Shown piece after piece: positions 1 through 11,874 of a stretch of 64,000 nt of DNA. The notes under the pieces were generated by a model. The model did no database searches, was not told the DNA's origin, and was given only the letters and a program-made list of their open reading frames with translations. Position 1 is the stretch's first letter, and the number at the start of each line of letters is the position of its first letter. This stretch comes from Seiridium cupressi (Eukaryota; Ascomycota; Sordariomycetes; Amphisphaeriales; Sporocadaceae): positions 310,001 to 374,000 of the forward strand of contig JARVKI010000003.1 of assembly GCA_036674765.1 (NCBI GenBank), written 5' to 3'. Both the position numbers and the translations under genes were made by a program.

Positions 1-1141
1 TACGAAAGATCGTGAAGTGGTGGCGCGATTTTGGGCGCTACGATGTGCATAACATTGGGGGGGAGCACTTTCTCCTCGGCCCAGATGTCAAAGATTGGCT
101 CGTCCTCATCCTCTTCCCGTTCTCTCTCCTCTGGTGGTTTATACGGTAGAATTCGACCTTCCTTGATGGCTTTGACTCTAAACGTAAAAGACATATCAGT
201 TACTGATTCTTCTGGGACACGATCAAGCGAGTCTGTTGATCTCTGTAGGCTTTTTGTACTTACATTTTCATGATTCGCTTCGCTTCGTGCTTGGAAGGCA
301 GGAATCGACGTTTCGGCTCGGGGGCTGAGCTCAAGGGCATCTGTTCTTCGAAGCTTGTGAACCATTCGACGGTGTCCTGAAAACCATTAGAAATTTGCAG
401 GCGTCTATATGGAGCAACTCTCTTACCGGGTATGGATCATAGCCCTCGGCATGTTCATTCATCTGTACGCGACGTAACAGCTCTAGTTCGTCTTGGCTCA
501 GTTGAAGTGGTTTTCCAGTCTGAGGACTACACCATTGGGGTTAGCAATTCCCTTCTCAAGTATATTTGGCGAATTATCGAGAGTTCAAGCTCATAATCCA
601 AAGGCGAAAACGCTCGATCAGGAAGCAACAAGTCCTGAACAAAAGATTACGGAACTGCTTACTCTGTGAGACCAGTAAATCCTTTCGGAATATCTATCGT
701 CTCCAGTAGAGCATCCAACGCATCACCAGACAAAGGTCTCGCTACCTTCTTGCCATCTATATCATATCCTATGTGGTTGTAGCTGTCATAGAAAGATAAA
801 GGGATGTTTCCGATGGTGTTGACAGGCTCCTCGGCATCAGTGTCGTCCGAATCATATTCAGGTACGACCTCGGGATAGACGAATCGCTTCTTCTCTCCGT
901 TCGCGTCTGTTTCGACTCGATACTCCTCATTATCGGAGGGCACGTCATCGCTTTCGAGGGCGAAATCGTTATCGTAGTCTTCCTCGTCAAGGTCCGCGTC
1001 CTCGTCACCTTCGCTACTGTCGTCTTCGGAGTCGTCCTCGAGCACGCCTTCAAGAAGTCCGAATTCGTCGTCGGAGGCGGCATCAGCTTCCGTCTCCGCT
1101 ACGGGAGCTTTGCGCTTCAAGTCTGCTTTCGTTCCAGCCAT
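1..1141 (-). CDS. ERB1: ribosome biogenesis protein ERB1 (BOP1 family), 5' part
   Basis: This is the N-terminal part of ERB1/BOP1, the PeBoW-complex protein needed for 27S pre-rRNA processing and 60S subunit assembly in the nucleolus; the WD40 half lies off the left edge. Four exons are visible: 1141-663, 526-427, 376-264 and 177 to beyond position 1, joined in frame by GT-AG introns. The start ATG is followed by a very acidic Asp/Glu tract (about residues 20-110). Then come BOP1NT signatures such as [20 protein letters not shown], a segment reading [20 protein letters not shown], a [17 protein letters not shown] segment and [18 protein letters not shown]. These match the family in order and spacing. 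The assignment is firm; only the missing C-terminus is untested. Confidence 0.93.
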
Positions 1142-2268
1142 CTTGAATGCGATGCGACTACAATTCGTAGAGTGCGCTGCTGGGTGAAGCGAGCTGGTTC
1201 AGTCTGCGGTATGTGATTTTTTCCCTAACTTTTAGGTGGGGCCGCCTTTCTGCCGCCCCACTTACCAGAGCTCTGGAGTTGACCGCCTGCTAACATTTGG
1301 CATACTGTAGCTGCTTTGGAGGGGTTGTTCTGGCGCTTGAAATACAAGGATTCTTTGCAAATGTGGCACTACTTATACACAGACGCTAGTCCCCTTGTGT
1401 GAGCGGCTCGAGTGAATGAACGTGTCTTGGCCCAACACTATACATAGGTAGTTTTTGCCATTCAAGCTGCGATATCAAGCAGCCACGATGATCACCCGTT
1501 ACGTATGCATTGCGTCCGTCCCGGCTTCGCAAGGAGTCTCATTCAACATGGAGCTAGCTTCTCCGAAAGGCAAGCAGGAGACCGACGAGATACAAGAGTG
1601 CGCAAACAACAGACCGCGTACCTTAGACATGGGGCAGCTAAGGCTTTGGTATTTGCCGGCTATATTTGTACTTCATTGAATTTGCTTCTGAAGTTATTTG
1701 CTCCGGTGTAGAGATTTATCAACGGTTCCAAGGCGCTAGAGCTAATAATTTAGAGCTTGAAGACTGTTTATATTGCAAGGTCCAAATCGCCAAATGAAAG
1801 ACGAATACCTGCCACAAAGACAGGGCTTTCTGCCTTCCAGGACGGAGAGAAGTGTACCTTCACTGCCGCTATGATCTCAAACAACCGAAAATTGACGAGG
1901 TCGTCACACTTGAAAATGTTGTCATCTGACTTGATATTCGACTCTGAGCAATCACCAGTCACTCAGAGTCCTCGAAGAACCCTGCTCCTTCAATCCCTGA
2001 TTACTCGTATCTTGTTCGGCGCACGTTATGCCAATAGTGCTAGTGGCGGAAGTTATCATGTTGTAAGAATTCAGTCTGTACCCCGGAATAGCAGTCTTCT
2101 TTGCCACATGATGAGTGATTATATGAAACTAGAATGCGTATAAAGAGGATGACGAGCTTGCGGTACTATGGGCGCTACAACGCAAGTCGAATCCGAGGGA
2201 AGTTGGATTATGTACACTCATGATCAAGCGTGGTATATGTGTTTGTCGGTATAACTAGGAATGGAAGG
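1142..2268. other. intergenic, no gene seen
   Basis: This stretch lies between the ERB1 start and the 3' end of the nuclease-like gene. Only short frames without recognisable content were found on either strand. The part next to position 1142 must hold the ERB1 promoter. Confidence 0.5.
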
Positions 2269-3615
2269 CTAGTCGTCCTTTCTTCTTTCGATGCCAATCT
2301 CAACCCATACTGGGCAATGGTCGCTTGGACCACGATCCCTGGGACTGTCATAGATGCCAGCATTGGCAATATTTCCGCTCAAAGCTCTGGACGCTATGAT
2401 CAAATCTACTCGATCGCAACTAGAGCCCCAGGTCAATCCCCGTGGATGATAGCTATATTTTTGCGTATCGCCGTGTATGTGCCTGAAAGTGTCGATACCA
2501 TTGAAGCCATTAAGCTTGGTTCCGTCAGCAGGTATAGCAGTATAAGTGCCTGAGTACGCTGCATTCGACAAAATGTTACCAATGAGATTGTTGGTGAAAA
2601 ACTTATCATTGAAGTCGGTTCTGTTCAGAACATGCTGGTATGGCCTAGTCCGAAGATTCGGATAGCCGTCAAGCTCACATCGAGCTACGTTAAGATCACC
2701 GGCAACAATGACATAGAACCCTTTTGCTTCCAATAATACAGCTTCCGACAGGAGCTCTGTATGGACAGCCAGTTTTCGATCGTGCCGCGTACCAATTTCA
2801 ACACCCGTGTGCGTGGACCGATAGGAGTTCGAGGTCCCATTGACGGCGTAGATGTTTATGATTGCAAGCTTGAAGCCGTTGCCCCGTGGATATTTCACAT
2901 CCGTGCAGTTGTTTCCAGGTCCGATTTCCAGGTCTAAAGGTAGTGCAATTTCCTTTGTTTCGATAACCTGCACACGACCTTCTCTGTCCCATTTGACTTC
3001 CCTCATGCGCTGAACGTACTGCGAGTTCAAGTCCTTGCGGATGATCGTCGCTACGCCATATACTTTTCCACCAAAGCCTTTTGCGTTATAAGGATCTTCT
3101 GGAAGGTTGAAATGCACTTCATACTCAGGTCCCTCATCTTGCTCAAGCTTTTCGTTGACTGCCCGGCGGACAGCGCCCATCGTCTTCGCATCGCCCGGCT
3201 TGATCTTCACCTCTTGCAAGAACAGAATATGCGGCCACACAAATCTTTGCAATACTATTCGCAGAGACGGACGTCCTTCTTTCGAGAGGTCTTCTTCGCC
3301 GCCTTCTTTTTCTGTGGAATCTTCACTATCACTGGTGACGTCACCTTCTCCCCGCCTCCTCCGTTTCCTGCCGGCTGTGGTTGATGGATTTCTGGCAGAT
3401 GGCTTGAAGAAAGATTTTATGCTTCTCTGCAGATATGGCTGCACGAATGGCGCAATGCCATTAACGTTCCAGGAGAATATGCGCAAGGCGCCAGGCGTAG
3501 GCGTGCTAAGAGGCGTGAAGTCTGGAGACGCTGTGGTCATGGCTTCCGCTCGCGACGGATCTCCCCGGTTGAGTCTTTGGCGCTTGAGAGGTGGAGGGGA
3601 TATGTCCTCTTTCAT
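2269..3615 (-). CDS. exonuclease III / AP endonuclease-like phosphodiesterase
   Basis: This is a single-exon protein of 448 residues with the DNase I-like endonuclease/exonuclease/phosphatase fold. Family motifs appear in order: SWNVNGI near residue 48, LQEVKI (the magnesium-binding Glu, in a variant of the usual LQETK), GDLNVARCELDG (Asp/Asn pair), WGSSCDRVDLII, and the C-terminal PSDHCPVW with the catalytic Asp-His. All expected metal-binding and catalytic residues are present, so it should be active. A low-complexity insert rich in Lys, Arg, Glu and Ser sits at about residues 90-120. The zinc-finger C-terminus typical of APN2 is absent, so this is an ExoIII-type enzyme or a fungal relative, presumably in DNA base-excision repair. 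The exact substrate cannot be told. Confidence 0.85.
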   Translation of the reverse strand: MKEDISPPPLKRQRLNRGDPSRAEAMTTASPDFTPLSTPTPGALRIFSWNVNGIAPFVQPYLQRSIKSFFKPSARNPSTTAGRKRRRRGEGDVTSDSEDSTEKEGGEEDLSKEGRPSLRIVLQRFVWPHILFLQEVKIKPGDAKTMGAVRRAVNEKLEQDEGPEYEVHFNLPEDPYNAKGFGGKVYGVATIIRKDLNSQYVQRMREVKWDREGRVQVIETKEIALPLDLEIGPGNNCTDVKYPRGNGFKLAIINIYAVNGTSNSYRSTHTGVEIGTRHDRKLAVHTELLSEAVLLEAKGFYVIVAGDLNVARCELDGYPNLRTRPYQHVLNRTDFNDKFFTNNLIGNILSNAAYSGTYTAIPADGTKLNGFNGIDTFRHIHGDTQKYSYHPRGLTWGSSCDRVDLIIASRALSGNIANAGIYDSPRDRGPSDHCPVWVEIGIERRKDD

Positions 3616-4294
3616 ATTTCCGGTATTCGCTGTATCGCCTTGTCAGACCAAGGTTTGTATCACATCTGTTCTGATTGAGAATCAATTTGGATAAGCTAAG
3701 ATGAGGCGAGCTAGCCTGGACTTATTCACTTGCCTATTCACTTAGGTATATATTCTTGCTCACGCGATGTGAATAATATATATCCTCGAAGCGATGTACA
3801 CTTGGTAATCGCGTTGGCAGGTACCAGCCATATGTGATTGGGTTATCTTCCATCATCTTTCCAGAAGCTTGAAGCGAGTTTTTTGGACCTGGCCGATAAC
3901 AAAATTCTATAGACATGCCTCAGGCTTCGTTCAGCATAGGGAGCCACGGAATACAATCTACCTAGGCAGCTCTCTATTGAAGGAAATACAATGCTCACAC
4001 GGAGCATGGAATAATTTCAAAAGATGCAGTAATGTCAAGTCATCTCGCCGAACTCTAGATTTTCTGTGATAACGGTAGCTCAACTGCCGACCAAGTGGGG
4101 ATCCGAAGGCCCGGCAACACAGTGGGGTATATGTATATGGCGCAATAGACTTACTGCATCGCAGTGGCCAATTCAGTCTTCGCAAATAGTGAGTTGACCA
4201 TTTTTCGTCAATACCATCGAGTTCGGCACTTGTTTTTCTCCGGAAGACAAGCTGTATTGCCCCTGTATAGCACCCAACTTTCATCGTTCCCGCC
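3616..4294. other. divergent intergenic region
   Basis: About 680 bp separate the divergently transcribed nuclease-like gene (minus) and the FAH-family gene (plus), so both promoters should lie here. Short overlapping frames on both strands show no protein-like content. Confidence 0.5.
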
Positions 4295-5383
4295 ATGCCG
4301 TCCTTTTCAGTGAGTGTCCTGCCTCAGCCGATGTCGCCTCGACCCGGAAACTTACCAAATCCAAACAGCGCCTCGTCCGCTTCCTTGCCAAGGATGGCAG
4401 GGTATACTACGGTGATGCCATTCTGCCTCGCGGTGTCACTGATATTGCCAAGACTCGGCAAGCCCGCATCTTGACCGGCGACATCTTTGGCAAGCATGAG
4501 GTAACGGATCAGGTTGCCGACGTGCGGCTTCTGCTGGCTCCTCTCGCTTTGGAGGATGTCAAGACGGTCAGATGCCTAGGACTCAACTACGAGCAGCATG
4601 CCAAAGAAGTACGATAATCCGTGGGTTCTGAATCTCGCATGCTGATAATGCGTAGTCGAAAATGCCAATTCCCAAGTATCCTGTCTTGTTTGTAAGCAGC
4701 GAATGACTCCATTACATGTGAGCACCCAACTAACTACCTACCTCCTAGTATAAGCCTATCACCGCGTTAGCTGGTCCATCGGACCCAATTCCAGTTCACA
4801 AGCTGGCCCAGGAGGTGCTAGGTCTCGACTATGAGTGTGAGCTTGTGGCTGTGATTGGAAAGAAATGCGAGGATGTTCCCGAATCGGAGGCGCTCAACTA
4901 CGTCTTGGGGTACGCCGTCGGCAACGACGTGTCTCACCGCGACTGGCAGCTCAACCGAGGTGGTGGTCAGTGGGCCCTTGGCAAGGGGTTCGACGGCTGG
5001 GCTCCCTACGGCCCGGGCATTGTCTCTAGCGATGTTATCAAGGACCCGCAGACCTTGACCATCTCTACAAAATTGAACGGAAAGACCGTTCAGGTAAGGT
5101 CGCCCTGGAAGATATGATGGGATGTGCTTGCTAACACAGAATACTCCAGGAGTCGACTACTGCCGATATGATTTTCAATGTCAAGCAGACAATTGCATTC
5201 TTGAGCAAGGGAACCACTTTACTCCCGGGCGATTTGATCTGGACCGGGACGCCATCTGGTGTAGGTATGGGCCGAGAGCCTAAGCTCTGGCTGAAGGATG
5301 GTGATGTCGTCGAGGTCGCGCTTGAAGGCATCGGATCGTGTATCAACAAGGTTCAGTTCGCGAAAGAAAGCGCTAAATTGTAA
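4295..5383 (+). CDS. fumarylacetoacetate hydrolase (FAH) family protein
   Basis: Five exons (4295-4309, 4369-4608, 4656-4691, 4749-5093, 5150-5383) give a 289-residue protein. The first exon is only five codons (MPSFS) and is followed by a 59-bp intron. The FAH catalytic domain covers roughly residues 75-285. It shows VRCLGLNYEQHAKE, KPITALAGP, the metal-ligand region DYECELVAVIGK, GNDVSHRDWQ, KGFDGWAPYGP and LLPGDLIWTGTPSGVGMG, which is the standard order for the FAHD1/FAHD2 and 2-hydroxyhepta-2,4-diene-1,7-dioate isomerase group. Such enzymes hydrolyse, decarboxylate or isomerise small acyl-pyruvates with Mg2+ or Mn2+; the real substrate cannot be read from sequence. No mitochondrial targeting peptide is evident. 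Confidence 0.9.
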
Positions 5384-6558
5384 AAAGGCCGTTGCATCTA
5401 GTGTAGGATACGTGAGAGAGCTTTCAAGTTTATAGCTGAGGATAAACCGTATGAGCGGGACCTCGTGGTCGTGAACACTCGATTGCCGAATATGGTTTGA
5501 TGGAGACCGTTCCAGCTGAATCGAACACTTCCTGGATGGGAGAGTTCCAACAAGATTATAGCATCTGGTGTTGTAAACATATTCTGGCGACTTGGCCAAC
5601 GTGACCATGTAGCGCAGCGCATGTTCGCATCTGTTCGGCTTGACCGATGGCCCGCTTTGAGGAGTAGCGTAGAGGCTGTTTGTCTTCTTCGAGAACGTTC
5701 CTAGAAACCCTCCAGTAAAGCAACCAAGACCTCGAAACTCTTGACCAAATAACAATTCTATGGTGGTGGAGATGATAGGTCAAGTACTAAGAGGGTGGAG
5801 TGAGGTACCAATAAGGAGCTTCTGTCGACATGGCTCCCAATGCACACTGCCACGCGCTTGTTTAGTGGAATTACAGGGTTCCGCCTCCACTCGCCTCCCG
5901 AACTTTCAGCTGCTCCAGTCAAACCGTGTAACCGTACACCAACTCTATTGTGTCCGCCTGGGGCCTGCATCCGTCCACATTCCTTTGCTTCAAGGGCAGA
6001 CCTGATCAGAGGCACAGTCGCTTCCCCACATCATATCGGTGGGCAGGAATGGTCAAGGGATTCTGCGGTGGTGTGATGCCAGCATGCCAGCAGCAGACGG
6101 TCGGGCTTGTCAGATAAGGCACAAACAAGCCACGGAACCGTTGTGCAGTACGCCTGTCCCCGCCTAGCACTCGGTGTATGAGGCTGATCCTAAGTGGGTT
6201 TGGCTGTGACTCCGCGCTCGCCATGAGCAAACGCCGCCTGGTAGAAAGCCCGGTTGAGGCCCATGTGGTCTGTTTTCCTCAAGCTAGAGCTCGATTCACA
6301 CTCGCCAAGTCGAATAACCTGAAGTATATTATCGTTGGTGATGATGCGGTCCGCCCTGAGTGCGACTTCATAAGGCCCGTGGTCAGCATATCACGTCTTA
6401 CTCTCCAGTGGTGCACCGTGTTCTTTGTGAGGATTCGCATGCCAAGCCGGTTGAACCTATACATGCATCTCCGACATCATTGCACTCTATAGCGAAGTAA
6501 ATATTGGACTTTATGGTATCGGAGAGGAGCATTCTCTCCTGTCAATGGATTTCTATCC
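5384..6558. other. intergenic, no gene seen
   Basis: These 1.2 kb lie between the FAH-family gene and the RBR ligase, both on the plus strand. Many short overlapping frames exist on both strands but none carries a recognisable motif. The right part should hold the promoter of the RBR gene. An in-frame open stretch at 6178-6492 ends in a stop and could only be joined by an unsupported intron. Confidence 0.45.
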
Positions 6559-9068
6559 ATGCCAAAAATGCCACAGAATGCAGACTTCGACGCTGCCGCC
6601 TCTATGCGAGAGGAGGTACTGGACGCTACTCCGATATGGCAAGACACTTCCGAGCAAGATGTTCCGAAATGGAAGGGGAAAGGTAGAGAGGTGGCCAACC
6701 CAGACATTGTTATATATACCCCGGCTTCAAGTCCAACACAATCGGTAGTCGAAGCACAGGAGCAGCAGCAGGAGGAGGAGGTCGACTGGACTCTGCACGA
6801 ACCCCCAGCAGCTTTGCATCGTGTGCAAGGCACCGACTCGGAGATCATCACGAAAATCGTACAACAGTCCATCGAGAAAATCAAAGCACGAATAGTAGAC
6901 GAGACGGAGCGGCGACGGCGAGCCACTGAAGAAGCCGAGAGGTTGAGGCTGTTAAATGAAGCCGAGGCAGAAAAGGAACCAGTTGAAGCCGTGGAAGGCC
7001 CTCCTGAACACTTGGACGAAAGCCAAGAAGTAATCAAGGGAAAACAGAGAACACCCCCGATACCCAAATATCACCGGGTTGAGCCCGCCGTCTTCGCCGG
7101 AGTCGAATTTATCGTGGACCAACACGGCCTCTTGCGCCCGGCGCCGCCGAAGTCGAAGAAACGGACATTACTCAGACTTCTGCGGCGCTTTAACAATAAC
7201 GAGAAGGGTGAGACGAGCGCCCAAGGCGCCTCCCGTCACAAGTATAACTCATCTGCCGATTTGACCGCGGCCACTTCAAAAAGTATGTCCGTAGTGAAGA
7301 AGGTGGTCTCTGGTAGCAGCTCCCGTTCATCCGTGGACGAGGAAGAAGTGTAAGTCGGCATCATCTCCGATTACGTGTATGGAAATGATTCTCTAACACG
7401 AGAGTAGTGAATGCGTGTCCTGCCTGGAGGAGTTCAATGCCAAAGAAGTGGTCAAGGCCCCAGTAAGCAATTTCCAGAGTTATTTCATGCCCCGTACAGC
7501 CTGTTTTGGGAGTTTGCCAGTTCCTGGTTCAGTCTTTCTGCTCTTGAGACTTGGCTTTCAACTCCCAACAACTCATCAAGCAGGGTAGAAGAAGCCAAGA
7601 CTGACTCCAAATGTTATAGTGCCACAGCTACTGCACCGATTGCTTCCACCGTCTCATTTGGACGGCCTGCGAGAACGAGCAACAATGGCCTCCCAAGTGC
7701 TGTCTTAACAAGATACCTGAGGCCACCGTCCTCTCTAGTACTTCTGAACATCTAGACCTACAGAAAACGTACCAAGCCAAGTCCAAAGAGTGGTCTTTAC
7801 CTGTGAGCGAACGCATTTATTGTAGTGCTAGACTCTGCGGCCTTTTTGTAAAACCAGATCAGGTAAATCGCGGTCTGAGCATTGCGCGCTGCGACATGGG
7901 ACATTGGATTTGCACATTATGCCGGGGGCCGCAACACGAGAATGAAGTATGCCCACAAGACCGCGACCTACAGAGAACGGAAGACCTTGCGGAGGAGGAG
8001 GGCTGGAAGAGATGCCACCAATGCCACGCGTTTGTCGAGCACCGTGAGGCATGCCAGCACATGACATGTCGGTGCGGTGCTGAGTTTTGCTATGTCTGCG
8101 GATTAAGATGGCGTACATGTGGCTGCACGATGAAGCAGCTACATACAGTGAAGCAGGAGGCGGAGGTGAGAAGGCTTGCGAGAAATGAAAGAGAGGCGCA
8201 GGAGCAGGCCGAGTTGGCCGGCGTGCTGCGTTTGATAGAAGAGTTCGAGCGAGAAGAGGCCAGAAAGGCGCACCTGCTGAGATTAGAAAGACAAAGGCAA
8301 GAAAGGGAGCAGCGAGAGAAAGAACTCAGGGAACGGATGCAGAAGGAAGGAGAGAGACGCAGGGCTTTGGCGGTCAAGTTCCAGGGGCTGCGACGAGACC
8401 TCGCAAATCTCCATGAGCGTCAGCGAGTCGAGATCGTTCGCGAGCATAGCAAGGCGGAACATATCTTACAGTACAAAGCCGAATCTACGATGACGGCGCT
8501 CGTAGAGAAATACACCGTCGAGCGCCAAGTGATCGTCAGCCAATGTAACAAGAGGCTCCTGGATTTCAAATCCGCTTTGGACCACGAATACGCCACTCGA
8601 GTCAAACAGGAGCGACAAGTAGAGGAAGAGTACCAACAGCGGTTACAGGCCTATTGGGCTGGCAAGAGTGGCGGCGACGCCCAGATGGAAGATGCGCTCC
8701 TCGCCTTGAAGAGGCGAATGGACGAGGGCTACCGGGTATGGAGCAAATGGATGACCAACGAACTAGAGACCCATCGGTTCCTGGTCCAGGAAGACCAAGC
8801 TATTCAGCTAGAGCTGATGGACGAAGCAGAGAAGAGACTGGCCCGAGAAAGCAGTCAGCAACGAAAGGCTTTCATCAGCAGGAAACAGGCGGAGTTGAAG
8901 TGGGTCGAAACTGTGGTTCAGGAAAGGGAGACCATGGTCAACGACATGGAGGTCGATGAGATTGAAGATGGAGACGATATTGATGCTTGGCTGGCCCAAG
9001 CTGGCTTGGATGATACAGTGGCTGACGATGATCTATGGGAATACCAAGTACCGGGTGCTTTCAGGTAG
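6559..9068 (+). CDS. RBR (RING1-IBR-RING2) E3 ubiquitin ligase with coiled-coil tail
   Basis: Three exons (6559-7349, 7408-7462, 7620-9068) give 764 residues. The first 260 residues are largely disordered, with a charged helical stretch near residues 100-150. RING1 starts with ECVSCLEEF at the end of exon 1 and in exon 2, and continues as CHSYCTDCF at the start of exon 3. An IBR domain follows (CSARLCGLF, GHWICTLCRGPQHENEVC). RING2 reads CHQCHAFVEHREACQHMTC and CGAEFCYVCG; the Cys in EACQHMTC (about residue 427) is the position that carries the thioester ubiquitin in RBR ligases. Residues 450-740 are a long Glu/Arg/Lys/Gln coiled coil, ending in an acidic tail. RBR ligases act as RING-HECT hybrids with UbcH7-type E2s. 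The substrate is unknown. The second intron (157 bp) is unusual and is listed separately. Confidence 0.92.
7463..7619 (+). repeat. introner-like intron, copy A (in the RBR ligase gene)
   Basis: This 157-bp intron is far longer than the 50-60 bp introns around it. From its 5' splice site it shares with the 150-bp tyrosinase intron at 15655-15804 the string GTAAGCA, then AG-AGTT, an exact 11-mer TTTCATGCCCC and, four bases on, an exact 10-mer AGCCTGTTTT. Near the 3' end both carry CTGACTC about 20 bases before the acceptor. It also holds a short inverted repeat, GGGAGTT paired with AACTCCC. The host genes are unrelated, so homology of the introns themselves is the simplest reading. Confidence 0.65.
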
Positions 9069-9528
9069 AGCGTAGCCAAGTAGACAGACGAAAGGTACTG
9101 TCTAAAGTGGTCATGCTAATATGCGAAGGTCTTGCTGCATGCGAGTTGAGAACAATCGCCCGTTATAGCAGGTTCTGAGCAGCTAGTCAGTCAGTTCTGG
9201 GGAAGGAAAATAATGCCATTGAAGGTTGGGTGGGCAATGGGCATTTTGCACAACCTCGTCTCAGCCTTTCTTGACATTCCGCCAACCGTTCTCCTCTAAA
9301 ATTATGTCATGATATCTGTCATTATTTATGGCGTTCTAGTATCTTGCTTCAATGATTGTATGGTAGCTATTGCCCGGATGCATATGGCCACTCATCTTAG
9401 TGGATTCGGGGGCCACAAACGACGTAGAGAAAATGCAAACGGTTCAATCGCGGTTTTAATCTATATTTGTCAAGAGTTATACATGCGCTCGATGAGTCCT
9501 GCTTCGAACTCGGGTATATGCTATCTAT
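9069..9528. other. convergent 3' intergenic region
   Basis: The RBR ligase gene (plus) and ALG6 (minus) end towards each other here. The stretch holds only 3' untranslated sequence and short unsupported frames. Confidence 0.5.
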
Positions 9529-11374
9529 CTACTGCTTTTTTTTCGACGACAAGTCCTTTGCCCTGCCAAATATGGCAATTCCGCTTTCGTCGACCATCTT
9601 CCAGAGACACCAGGCATAGCAAAGCGAGAAACCTGCGGCGCCTATGCCGACATTGGCCACCACCCACAGATCTGGCTTGTCAAAGGGAGGGTCAACAAAG
9701 AGCTCCAATACATGCCAAATACCCATAGCCAGGTAGAAGGCCCAGTGTACGAGTGCCGTGGCCCACTGTACCCATACGTACTGCCCTTCCGCGAAGTATG
9801 CGCTCAGTGACGTAGGCGGAAGCCCAAGAAGATATGCCCACAGGCCGGTGAGCACAGCATATGGGATTCTCAGGTCAACCCGCTGAAGAAGCGGGAACAT
9901 AGTCCAAGCGCCAAGGATGTTTGCGAACCCGACCCATGCGCGTACTTCCTTTCCGAGGCCCTGTTTCCCAGCCAAAAGGACTGTCATCGGGAGCAGAGGG
10001 AGCAAAACACTCTTCTCGTGCACCTGGTAGCTGAACAAGAAGAAGCTCCAGCCTGTCACAGCGAAGGCATAGGGCAAAAGCTCTTTCCTCGGCCGGAAGA
10101 AGAGGATCAGATTCGCAGGCGCGAATGATAGAAGAGTAGCTGCAAGAGACGCTTGTTGCAGTATGGCGGTGGGATACTTCCTTAATTTGATGACTGTATT
10201 CGCAGCGCACCAAAAGTTGGCAACCTTGTCTTCGAATAGGCCACGTGCAAAGGGGAAGACTCTGTGCACCATCTGCACCAGCTGTTCAACAACTGGGTAG
10301 TAACTGGCATCTTTGTTAAGGTACGCTTCTAGTTGTATGAATATTGGTAGCGGAGGCCGAGGTCCGTCAAGGTCGGGACGCGAATCGATGCCACGTTGAA
10401 CATCGTACAAAGAACCCACAACGATCGGCAAGACCAGCACCGCAAACGACACAGCAGTCACTCCGGCGATTACTACGAAACGCCCAGTGTTGATACGAGG
10501 GAAGATACAGCTTCCCAGTAGGTATGAGAAGACGGCCGGTGCATAGTAGAGAGCCATCTGTTTGAAGCCTAGAGCTGCAACGAAGAAGACCGAGGCCCAC
10601 ATGTAACGGCCGGCGACCATGCTAGACATGCTGGCAAGCACAAAGCCGAGCATAACTGTGTTGTACTGGAAGTGGGCATGGTCGATGAGGATAGTACCAG
10701 GCTGCATAAGGATTGCAACTAGAGCCACCCAGCTTGTCCATTGTGCGACCCCGAATAGTCGGCTGTATCTCCTCACGAAGACCACAACGGCAGGTATGTA
10801 AATAAGGTATTCCGAGATAATAACACTGGCCCTCATGAATATCTTTAGGTTTGGGTCTTCGGAACCTCGTGACGTGTACAACGCAAACCAAGATGGGTCA
10901 ATCAAAGCGCCTATCTTGCCGAGCGCCCAGCTGTGGTATGCGGTCAAAGGAGGATAGTCGAGACCCCACCACTCAAGATCGTGAAAGTACCATTGTGAGA
11001 TGGGCAGTTGCGTTGTAATCTCCATCCAGTGTCTCTGAGCTTCGTAGTCGCCAAACATGGGAGGTTTATGGAAGCCTAAGCCAGGTCAGCATTTTTCCTA
11101 CTTCCGGCCAAGACGGCTTGCAAGAAATATACTGACCAGAATATCCCCAGAGGCCTGCGGCCCACCGGAAGAGCCCGACGACCATCAAGATCAGGGGCAG
11201 CACTTCCCATTGTGAAAAAGAGCTTCGCGCTGGCCAGAGGAAGGCGGCAAGCGGAAAGGACGGTGTCCTGACGAGTGCTCCGGGCTTGGTCGACGGATCG
11301 AAGGTTACACCTGGCTTCTTGGACTTGCGCCGGGGCTTGCGGGACGCTGGCGACATCGCGGAAGCCATGATCAC
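9529..11374 (-). CDS. ALG6: ALG6 dolichyl-P-Glc alpha-1,3-glucosyltransferase
   Basis: Two exons (11374-11137 and 11075-9529; 61-bp intron) give 594 residues, normal for ALG6. The enzyme adds the first glucose from dolichyl-phosphate glucose to Man9GlcNAc2-PP-dolichol at the luminal face of the ER during N-glycan precursor assembly. The splice junction falls inside the family signature GFHKPPMFGDYEAQRHWME, which is only complete after joining the exons. Next come LPISQWYFHDLEWWGLDYPP and LTAYHSW, then many hydrophobic helices. HFQYN and GFKQMALYYAP are further ALG6/ALG8 hallmarks; the YHSW and DYEAQRHWME forms favour ALG6 over ALG8. The protein ends in KKKQ, a dilysine KKXX retrieval signal fitting an ER membrane protein. 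The start at 11374 is the first ATG of exon 1; a second in-frame ATG lies two codons later. Confidence 0.93.
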
Positions 11375-11874
11375 CGGTTGACTGACGCGGCTGCAGATAC
11401 AATAGTCCTCATCGACGAAGAACGGCGGGCTATGATTGCGTCTGCGGTGGTGGTGAAGAGAGGCTCTCAGGCGTAGTCTGGCATGTACAATTCCAAAAGT
11501 TTTGGACAGGGTTTCCGATCAGACTTGAGCTGGCGACGCGTTGCTTCAATTGGAAGCCCCAGATGGGTCAGCTTTCAGGGACTGCCAGGGGTCTCTGTGG
11601 CTAGTGCTCCCGCTACTACGTAATGCCGTAATGCCGTGGCGCCTCGGACCAGCAGTCGCTTTGGCGCCTGGGGTGTCCCTTGGCCAGGCACAACCCACTC
11701 CAAGACGAACCCAACGGCATTGGATCTGGACCACAGAGAGAGCACGTCTAGTGATGAGACATGCCAAGCAATGCTGGGTGACGGGTCAATCTCGACATGA
11801 TGGCGCCCGATCGAGATCATCCTCAATAGACACGATTACACGTCCTCCGGAATGTTGCGTACATCTCTCACATA
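11375..11874. other. bidirectional promoter region between ALG6 and palC
   Basis: About 500 bp separate the two divergent start codons. The palC-proximal half contains a cluster of PacC-type hexamers, listed separately. No convincing coding frame of its own is present. Confidence 0.5.
11679..11768 (+). promoter_or_regulatory. cluster of PacC-type GCCARG sites upstream of palC
   Basis: At 11679-11688 the string CTTGGCCAGG contains overlapping GCCAAG (minus strand) and GCCAGG (plus strand). A further GCCAAG lies at 11763-11768. All are within 200 bp of the palC start codon. GCCARG is the established core of the PacC/Rim101 binding site. Function here is inferred only from the motif and its position next to a pH-pathway gene. 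Confidence 0.35.

Noticed and set aside
3958..4296. 112-codon minus-strand frame overlapping the FAH-gene promoter
   Set aside because: It has no protein-like pattern and overlaps the start of a firmly supported gene on the other strand.
6178..6492. Possible upstream exon of the RBR ligase
   Set aside because: It is in the same frame but ends in a stop, and joining it needs an intron with no clear donor. The ATG at 6559 gives a sensible start.
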